In this document: positions 30,147-37,500 of the stretch, one piece after another
Layout: each line of letters begins with the position of its first letter
Numbering within the stretch: the stretch's first letter is position 1
NCBI RefSeq assembly: GCF_000091045.1
Contig: NC_006684.1
Span: 777,501 to 815,000, forward strand
DNA length: 37,500 bases
Source of the DNA: Cryptococcus deneoformans JEC21
Taxonomy: Eukaryota; Basidiomycota; Tremellomycetes; Tremellales; Cryptococcaceae
Direction: 5' to 3'
Translations under genes and position numbers: made by a program
The notes under the pieces: generated by a model
Told to the model about the DNA's origin: nothing
The model's database searches: none
The model's input: the letters and a program-made list of their open reading frames with translations, nothing else

Positions 30147-31910
30147 ATGGCCCATGGACTCTTCCACGCCTATCCGCCCCCATCGAGAGCCTGCCTCCTC
30201 GAATGGCTCGCTGAAAACCTTGTCTATACCTCCCCATCTCTCACTATCCAGCCCATGAGCTCATCATCCGGCTACAGGATTGTTGCAGAAAGAGACATCG
30301 AAATTGGCGAACTGCGTAAGTTACTGGGCATGTGCAATTGTCACTGATTCCTCCTAGTGCTATCTTTACCAAAGCACTCTATCCTGTCGCACCAGACAGC
30401 CTCTCTCTCAGCTATTACTCATTTATCCTCAGCCTCGCATACCATCCTGAATCTTTCTCTTTGCCTACTCCATGAGATACGCCTGAGCGTCAATTCCAAG
30501 TTCTATGGCTATTTACAAAGCCTTCCACGGGACATGGGAGCAGGTCTCCCCCTTTTCTGGCAGACAGGAGAGGGTGTCGAAGTCGAAGATGGGGAGAGAG
30601 GATTACAATGGCTGAAAAGCACCGAGGCCGAAAAGGAATTACGCAAATCCGAAAGACAAGGTCTCTCACTGGTGGGCACAGTGTTCATGCGATTACTGTA
30701 TCGTCCTCTCTGGCTGAATTATATTATCAATAGTCCGACGTTTATGCTTTCTATCTGCGCACGTCACACCTCCTTCCCCCCACCCCAACTGACCCATTGC
30801 CATCCCCCTTCCTAGCATTTGTTCATGCCTATACCCTTATCTCCACTCGTGCATTTCTAATCGATCTGTATCATCTCACTGCATTATGCCCCTTTGCGGA
30901 TTTGTTAAATCACTCTGCTGTCCCCCATACATGTCTGGCTTCTGACGACTTCGTTTGTTATATTTGCGGGTCGTTAAACGTCTGCGAGCATGACTTATCC
31001 CGTCCGGATGGGCTAGATGAGAATGGAACACCTCGAAGACTGGCGCATTTGTCACAAATGGAGATAGCACGGCTGAAAAACGAAAATGACAACATCGAAA
31101 TGCGTCTAGAAAGGCCAGTGAGAAAAGGTGAAGAGGTGTTTAATACATATGGAGATGTTGGCGACGGACGTTTGCTTGCAGAATATGGTTTCATCGGAGA
31201 AGAGTTTGCCGACAAGGGCCTTACCTGGGAAATGGAGGACATTTTCCCCAATTCTCGCGAACTTCATTTCAATATCACTGGGCAAGGTTGGGTGGACCTT
31301 TGCAAGCAACTTTCATCAGTCACATGCCATGGTGACGGATTGAGTAATTGGACTGAAGGCTTCGGAGACGTCGACGACGGTCTGCTATGCCCGCAAGAAC
31401 CCAGCGATCCAGGCTTACTAAATCTTGATCAGTCTGCTAGGCTTTCAATCGTCATGTTTGCACTCTGTCATCTGCGTGTCGACCAGGGCGCCATACCGTC
31501 CGACGAACATCTCATCATCGAGTATTTTCAGTATGTTACGGCTGGCGTAGTACCAGAGCTGGCACGGAGCTGGACCGAATTGCAACAAACGGGCGTAATA
31601 AAAACTTATCAACCGTCAACTACGACCATACGGACGGCGAGGTTTGTCTATCAGCTGCTTCAGTCTAGATTGAATGCTATGTACAAACCACAGCTATCGC
31701 AGGCAGAACTCTTAGATTTTCGCGACGTAAGTAACGTCTGACATATGCCGGACTGAAATTATCCCAAGCTCATTCGCATCGCAGTCTTTGGACCCCATCA
31801 AGGATAAACGTCAGATCTTGGGGTTGACTCTAGCAATCAACGAGCGAGGGCTATTGCAGTCGGCATCGAATAAATGGCTACAGTTTCTGTCTGCATTTGA
31901 GGAGCAGTAG
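30147..31910 (+). CDS. SET-domain protein lysine methyltransferase, SETD6/Rkm type (533 aa, 4 exons)
   Basis: Predicted AdoMet-dependent lysine methyltransferase of the class that modifies ribosomal or other non-histone proteins. Exons 30147-30315, 30358-30671, 30734-31726 and 31785-31910 total 1602 nt. SET motif I-like RIVAERDIEIGELLLSLPKH lies near residues 45-64. The long helical insert (iSET) contains LCLLHEIRLSVNSKFYGYLQ and LPLFWQTGEGVEVE. The AdoMet/catalytic motifs are FADLLNHS (near 225) and GEEVFNTYG (near 305), followed by LLAEYGFI. The helical C-terminal part matches the Rubisco-LSMT substrate-binding domain in size. A Cys/His cluster CYICGSLNVCEHD sits just after NHS. The substrate cannot be inferred. 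It converges with the SWIM/RING gene, 105 bp between stops, and diverges from the DUF2420-like gene. Confidence 0.85.
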
Positions 31911-32015
31911 ACGTCACGACACATTGGCGAATGGCACGCGATTGACAATGATGTGCTTTTCCTTGTTGGAGCGTAAAACTATGATGATCCTACATGCACA
32001 CACATGATGATCCCT

Positions 32016-34237
32016 TCAAAAACAATCGTCGTCGCTATCGTCATTTCGAAACCGCCAACCACGATGATAGGTGCTATAACAGCGATTAGTTGATTGCGGC
32101 TAGGGAATGGTTTGCAACTCACCTAGTATCTCGCGATCTCCTCATACCCGCAATGCTGGCCATATTGAGGCTTGGGAATGCTTTCAGCTGTGATAATGAA
32201 CACCACATCCTTGGACTTACTATCCCATTGAATCGTACGATGGTTCATTCATCTTGCTTTTGCCTTTTCCGCCAGTAGTGCCAGTAGGCCATTCATTTCG
32301 ACACCAAACACACGTAACATCTTTTCCAGATTTTTTCTATAAGACATGAGCTGATGATCCAGTATCAAAGATACAATAAAAAACTTGGATATACGTACAG
32401 CGGTTACCGCCCACATCCTGAAACATTCAGCGTGTAAGGCTGCAAATTCAAAGTTGGCCAATCATCCCGTAAAGCCAGAAAAAAAAACCTACGACGGCCA
32501 CATCCACTAAGGGAATCGTCATAAACCAGTTTTTCGTTGACATCATCCTGTTGAGTCATTTCCTCGTAGCATCTATATACAACAGGTCAAAATTTCGTTT
32601 TTCACCAAGCAAATATCACATACACCGGGCAATCTTCCCCAATCGCTTTGATTCTTTTCCCATCAAAGTGTTCATTGTCACCGGATGTTGAAGTAACTTG
32701 CTCAGGTAAATTTCCAGTCGCACGTAGATAAGCATCTCGCACACTAGGAGGAACGGCAACTGAACCAGTAGGTGCAGGAGGGGCATGTCGAAAAACCCAC
32801 TGAACCTCGGCAGCCTGTTTAATGCGTTAGCACCATTTCGAGACATGCAAGTCAGAAACTGACTGTCAGGCCCTTTTGATACCAGATACTAGAATCTTCG
32901 GGCACTTTGAGTACTTTGAGGCTATCCGTCGTAGGTCAGCATGCAACATGTCATTATGCAGATAGTGGGGACTGACAAGACAAAAATGATATGCTTGCAA
33001 GGAGAGTTACCTTTGATGCAATCTGGACAATCACAATTGGGAAAGTTGCCGATGGTCACGGTCTGCCTGATATGTCAGTTACACGAATGAGAGCACCAAG
33101 AGACTTACATATACGTTGCCCGTGGAGCCGAGCTGGTGCAAAGTGACTGTGTAAGCTCTCTCTAAACGGCAAGGTCAGGTAACATACAACTTTGAAGAAA
33201 TCCACTTGATTAGGCGCATTGGCGTAAGGCACACGTTCAATCATAAACATGCGTTGAGACATCGCACGATCGCCTAAAATAAACATACTTGCTCAGTAAA
33301 GACAAATACGCCGAAAGAACCTACATCTGTCCATAATTGTTTTCGGACAATGGCTACGCCCTCTGTAACATTGTTAGACCAGCATATACATAAAAAATGA
33401 AATAGGAGTCGCTGACCTTGCCGGCCGTTTATACATCGGGTCAACCTTCGCCTTTTTGGCTCGTTTATGCACTGATGTAGCAGGCTGTGAAGGAATGACC
33501 GTAGATTTATCAAGGGTAGACAGTGAATGAGGACTCTTTTTCTGGTATTGCTGCCGTTGGCGTCCTTTCGTATCCATTTGCATTTGTTGCGTGACGATAG
33601 CGTCTGACTGTTGTCGCAGTTGAGCTTGGTACGCCTCAAATCTCGCCTCGCCATCTGACTGGGTCTTCATTCCATGTTTCCGCTTGATTCGACCCGCTTC
33701 AATGGCCTTGATGGTGTTGTCTGTATCATGGGGCTGCCCTCTTTTTCGGGAAGAAGATGAGGCAACCTGTGACGAGCCCATCTGGTCAACGTGGGCGACG
33801 GGCTTGTGGTCTGCGCTTTTGAGGTCTGTGTTTTCCTTCTTGACTGACTTGCGCATTTTCACATCCTGTCTAGCCGTTTTTTCGGCTACATCGTACTGAG
33901 AATGTTTGGAATTAACCTCTTTCCTTTTATAGGATGGAGCGTTTCCCCTTTCGATCCCAATCGATATTGATGGCGATTCCAAGACGCTAGGCGTGATTAT
34001 GCGGGTGGAACTACCAGCTATAGAAGATGCTGCTCGGTAATTAGGAGCCGTGGATGATTGTCTTATAATATCAGAGTCATTAAGATGATTTCTTATCGTC
34101 GAAGATCGCCGTGATGATGCAGAATGAGAGGTGACAATGGTGGATGTGCTAGGAGCGGCGAATGAGAGGCCATCACCACTATCCTCATCGAAAATAGCGG
34201 AGGGCGATGGCAGGCGAAGCTCTGGTCTGGAAGACAT
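32016..34237 (-). CDS. SWIM and RING zinc-finger protein, probable E3 ubiquitin ligase (547 aa, 12 exons)
   Basis: Exons: 34237-33422, 33360-33321, 33273-33188, 33132-33109, 33062-32977, 32921-32864, 32814-32624, 32572-32493, 32439-32399, 32336-32221, 32170-32123, 32073-32016; total 1644 nt. Residues 1-270 are Ser-rich and basic, ending KKAKVDPMYKRP. The SWIM finger (about 326-350) reads CDCPDCIKGNSPCKH, giving CxC and CxH ligand pairs, and is preceded by FFKVLGSTGNVYTVTIGNFP. The RING finger (about 436-505) is split over four exons: CPVCYEEM, then CGRPLHAECFRMW, then CVWCR. The C-terminus YLNMASIAGMRRSRDTSTYH is shared with fungal proteins of this layout. These domains suggest ubiquitin transfer; no substrate is known. 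Intron 1 keeps frame only with a GC donor (33421) and an acceptor at 33361, or a reading error must be assumed. The frame extends upstream to 34450, but MSSRPEL is taken as the start. Confidence 0.82.
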
Positions 34238-35120
34238 GAATGGCCGTACAAATAGTGCGAAGAAGGCAGATGTGGTCAAGGGCTTGCTGATACATGCGAA
34301 CGAATTATAATAGTACGCTTGCTGCTGAAAGGCTCTCGAGATGAAATGGTCCAAGCTTGAAGTTATGACGCAATGGAATTTCAACTGGTGTACGATATTA
34401 TGACTACTCATACTGGTAGGATGACCGCGAAATATGGCAGTTTTGTTCATTTCGCTTCGAATTCCGATCCTACCATGTTTTTACGGGGTATAGTTGATAT
34501 GCTTTGTGATTAACAAACTGAATGATCACTCCCGCCAGAAGGTATTGTTTTCTGTAATCCGACGTATTCGTTCTCATCGTCCGCCATTACTTCAAGTACT
34601 TCCATTCGCTGCCTGCCTGATTTCTTCGTCCATAACTTTCGATCACGCCTTGCAGTTGTGTCCTGGATGTCCTTCGTCTCCTGATGAGTATCGAGACATT
34701 ACTCAAACGTCTCGATCCGACGATCATGCCCATCCGCGTCTCTGAAAACCTCGTCGGAATGACCACGTGTCAGAATAGCCGGCCGTCACTTCCTCTGTGG
34801 CAGACGCGCTAGCTCAAAGGATGCCTTCCCTGTGGCCAGTAGTACGAGCCCACCGCCTGTGATTGGAACGAATGCCGGTGGTGTTGATAGAGCTCTGCTG
34901 TTTTTGGAATAGGCGATGATGACGGTCAGGAGGTAGCGGGAATGATGTGCGGCAGACGAGAATTCATTTTCACAGGTCCCACCGTACAACATCCCTGCTA
35001 TAAAACCAAAGATCCTCCTCTCGTCTTCCTGAACTCACTCCCTAAATCTGGCCCGGGCCCAACTACGTTCTGCGGCCTTGTCCAGATCTTATCTCTCTTG
35101 GATCTCCAGAGAACCGATCT
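34238..35120. promoter_or_regulatory. Divergent upstream region of the SWIM/RING gene and the F-box-like gene
   Basis: The gap holds both upstream regions. The plus-strand part 34980-35110 is C/T-rich, consistent with the leader of the gene at 35121. A CCACGTGTCA segment at about 34761 contains an E-box (CACGTG). No additional gene seen. Confidence 0.35.
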
Positions 35121-36002
35121 ATGACAACGTCGCCCTCAATCGCCCCTCATTACGATACACTGTTCCTCCCCTACATTAATCGCGTGTCCAGTACATCGCT
35201 ATTACGCATCTCCACAACGTCAGTAAACCCCGTCAATATGCCCTCACAGCTCGACACTTCAGTAATAGCTCTCATTATCGAGCATTTGGCAGTACTTGCG
35301 CCATCAACGGCCCTTTTGATAAGTCGACAGTCATACGCCCAATCTGTAGAAGCGGTTTATCGCGACGCCACCCTTCATACCAAGTCCTCAGTCGATAGCT
35401 TCATGATGGGTGTTTTGGATCCTGTCGGATGCAAGCGTATGGCTCTACGTCACGTTAGAAGCATTACCCTCTACGATGGCACATGCCTTGAATCGATCCT
35501 CGCACACGAGTCCTCAAAGGAACTTCTGCCTGGTCTGCAGGCTTTGATCATCCAAATACCGAACGAACGAGAGTCACCTCATATCACGACTTTACAGTTC
35601 ACCTTTCCAAACCGGCCATTTGATACCTGCCTTATCACAATCTTCGATGCTAGACCAGAACCACGACTGGCAAAAACAGCTGCTTCTGTCGTCTACGCTT
35701 TGATAGAGCGAAGCTTTGCTCGACAATTTACGTTTGATGTTAGAACCTTGGATGTCAGGAACTCCGTAACGATACTTGACCGTATGGTAAAGCTGAAGAT
35801 GCTTGGTGATCGCAATTGCTTGGCTGATACGCTAGTCATCGAGAGAATCATCTTCGCGATGGTCTTCTACCGAGATAATGAAATTTTTGAACAGGAGCTA
35901 TTACAATGTGCGCATTGTCGTACAAAGCTTGAGAGTGCCATTTGGCAGCAAAGTGGGCAGAAAATGAAGATCGCAAACGAATATCATATAAATCTACTCT
36001 GA
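35121..36002 (+). CDS. Hypothetical single-exon protein, F-box-like N-terminus (293 aa)
   Basis: An uninterrupted frame from ATG 35121 to TGA 36000-36002. An in-frame Met at 35238 (MPSQLDTSVIALIIEHLAVL) is the more likely start by composition: it opens with an LDxxVIxxIIEHL pattern that recalls the first helix of F-box or leucine-rich-repeat proteins, giving about 254 residues. Then come SRQSYAQSVEAVYRDATLHT and TRAxxLR-like strands (MALRHVRSITLYDG). No catalytic motif, signal peptide or membrane span. A CAHC pair (about residue 270) is isolated. Lack of introns is unusual beside its neighbours. The product is not recognised; a basidiomycete lineage-specific protein is likely. Confidence 0.65.
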   Translation: MTTSPSIAPHYDTLFLPYINRVSSTSLLRISTTSVNPVNMPSQLDTSVIALIIEHLAVLAPSTALLISRQSYAQSVEAVYRDATLHTKSSVDSFMMGVLDPVGCKRMALRHVRSITLYDGTCLESILAHESSKELLPGLQALIIQIPNERESPHITTLQFTFPNRPFDTCLITIFDARPEPRLAKTAASVVYALIERSFARQFTFDVRTLDVRNSVTILDRMVKLKMLGDRNCLADTLVIERIIFAMVFYRDNEIFEQELLQCAHCRTKLESAIWQQSGQKMKIANEYHINLL

Positions 36003-36620
36003 ATTAATCAGTAACTGTACGTTTGGTAGATTATTCGGTGGAAACGTTGTCTAACCACTGCTACTGTCCCCATCGTGTTGAAGACCACCGTAGGAGAGCA
36101 TTTTCTGTTGTTGTGGACAACGTGAAGTCGTCGCCATCAATCTAATCATCATCTTACCCTGGGCAAGGATATGTAAGATTGGGGAGCTACTATGAAGTAA
36201 CAAAACAGTAACTTGCAATAATGTATTGTAGATCTCCCGCCCTTGTCCATAGCTGCTGGAGTCAGATCAAGTCAGTTGAAAAAGAAAACCGCAGCGGTTC
36301 AAATGGTATAACGTCCGTCCGTCGTACGTAGAGCAGATATATAGTCAGTTGTACATACGTAATTCGTTTTCCGCGTTGTTTGTTTGTTGTTGCCGTCGGG
36401 GTTCAAATACTCGGAGGTCCCCGCTTGGACTGTAAATAACCATCATAATCACCGTTTATTACATTTACGACGTAACTTGTCGGGCCGCGAGAACGAATTC
36501 CTACTACGTATGGCTGTCAATCTCTTCTCATTCTTTCCGCCATCCAGTTCCTCCAACAGTTTTCATCGGGTACATCAATAGAACATCTTCCATAGCTGGC
36601 ATGCGTACGGAAGCATAAAC
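36003..36620. promoter_or_regulatory. Intergenic region upstream of the NIPA-family gene
   Basis: 3' flank of the preceding gene, then the 5' region of the NIPA-family gene. Contains a CGTCCGTCCGTCGTACGTA segment at about 36313-36331. A 65-codon frame at 36384-36581 lacks support. A tRNA-like GGGGTTCAAAT at about 36395 has no matching acceptor stem. Confidence 0.35.
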
Positions 36621-37500
36621 ATGGCAACAACACCTGTTTCCACGGATCTTGGGCCAGTAACGGCCAGCGTCACGGCCACTCTTTTCGACGTCATTGCCAC
36701 TTCAATCTCTTCAGTCTCGGTCGGCGAAACACCCTATGAAACACAAACTCTAGCTGGGTCAAATGACACTACCCTGTTTGATGGAGGTATGGGAATGCCA
36801 GACACGGCATCCGGGGATAGCGAGGGAAGCTACATTCTAGTACGTAGCCGAGAAAACAATGAAGCTACGCAGATTCTGACGGTCACGTCCATGGTGATGC
36901 AGAATACATTTATTGGCCTTTTTATAGTCCTTGCATCCTCCGTATTCAATGCCCTAGGGTTGAATATGACCAAATTAGATCATGTGAGGCAGCAAAGCAT
37001 TCCAAAAGGGCAGAGGAAGAAGGAATACTTGCGGTTGCTTTGGTTATCGGGAATGGGAATGTACATGTGGGTATTTTTGTCCTAGAGCGTAGTATTGCGG
37101 CATGAGCTGAAGATCAATGACAGAGCTTCACAAGTTTGTATGCCAAGACTAAAAAATCGACACACTGAGCTGCGACTGATGCATTGCAGTTGGATCGCCA
37201 TTAGCACTTCGCTACCTTCGTCCTGACTGGGTCGCGCCCTTGGGCTCGTCATCCCTCGTTTTCAACTTTCTCTTCGCCTACTGGCTTGTCGGTACTCGTA
37301 AATTTTGTTCTATTTCTGGTGACTGTACGTATGAGCAGAGCTGACATGATGTATTCCAGCGGTCACTACTTCTGATATAAGAGGAACGGCAGTGATCATA
37401 CTGGGTGTCATTCTGATTATCGTCTTTTCCAGTATCAATCATGGGCTGCAGCAAAGTCTTAGTATCGAGCGGTATGTGTCTCGAATCGGTCACCATCGAC
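36621..37500 (+). CDS. NIPA/DUF803-family membrane protein, putative Mg2+ transporter (3' partial)
   Basis: Multi-span protein of the drug/metabolite-transporter superfamily; NIPA relatives move magnesium. Exons: 36621-37070, 37124-37133, 37190-37291, 37360-37471, then an intron starting GTATGT reaches the window end. The first ~85 residues are Ser/Thr-rich and probably luminal or extracytosolic. TM1 is TFIGLFIVLASSVFNALGLN, ending in the NxxGxN-like pattern of the family. The middle reads IGSPLALRYLRPDWVAPLGS, SSLVFNFLFAYWLV and TTSDIRGTAVIILGVILIIV, close to the family pattern LxFxxAxxVAPLGAxSLVFNxLFA. Exon 2 is 10 nt and is needed to keep the frame between exons 1 and 3. Only about 225 residues are in the window; further spans are expected beyond it. 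Confidence 0.82.

Noticed and set aside
36390..36415. tRNA T-loop-like GGGGTTCAAAT
   Set aside because: Stem pairing is imperfect and no D-arm, anticodon arm or acceptor stem can be found around it.

Overview
The window looks like chromosomal DNA of a basidiomycete yeast of the Cryptococcus neoformans/gattii group. Genes are compact and cut by many introns of about 45-60 bp (the transcription factor has 15, the SWIM/RING gene 11), several exons are below 25 nt, and 5' leaders are pyrimidine-rich. Gene models were built by hand, using reading frame, GT/GC...AG borders and protein-family motifs. Every completed model sums to a multiple of three with no internal stop.

Layout: (1) 1-675, minus: 5' end of the cohesin ATPase SMC1. 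(2) 1513-5332, plus: a 16-exon Zn2Cys6 transcription factor. (3) 6213-8309, plus: hexokinase. (4) 8580-9015, minus: a four-exon signal peptidase subunit, SPC1, that no single open frame reveals. (5) 9462-11802, plus: a long disordered protein with a C-terminal coiled coil (Ncp1-like), whose conserved-looking N-terminus has no visible AUG. (6) 11.8-15.5 kb: no convincing intact gene; a candidate MITE, a broken Ty1/copia 3' end and a frame-broken AT-hook-like reading frame. (7) 15552-17584, minus: an MFS hexose transporter whose start codon appears to be assembled by splicing. (8) 17.6-21.5 kb: long 5' region of the transporter without a supported gene. (9) 21536-23183, minus: Gfo/Idh/MocA-type oxidoreductase with a possible mitochondrial N-terminal extension. 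(10) 24294-24614, minus: a small predicted mitochondrial protein. (11) 26909-29946, minus: a long acidic nuclear-type protein resembling DUF2420. (12) 30147-31910, plus: SET-domain lysine methyltransferase. (13) 32016-34237, minus: SWIM plus RING zinc-finger protein, probably an E3 ubiquitin ligase. (14) 35121-36002, plus: F-box-like unknown. (15) 36621 to the window end, plus: NIPA/DUF803 magnesium-transporter-family membrane protein, cut by the window edge.

Functional grouping: hexokinase and a Snf3/Rgt2-like hexose transporter lie within 10 kb, so glucose uptake and phosphorylation are near neighbours. From memory, C. neoformans HXK2 and HXS1 have nearby locus numbers, and the order hexokinase-SPC1-Ncp1-like-transporter would fit that locus; this was not checked. 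The rest is a normal housekeeping mix. I found no operon-like system, CRISPR array, rRNA or convincing tRNA. The most notable content is splicing architecture: 7-, 8- and 10-nt coding exons, a start codon split by an intron, two candidate GC-AG introns, and a gene without an obvious AUG.
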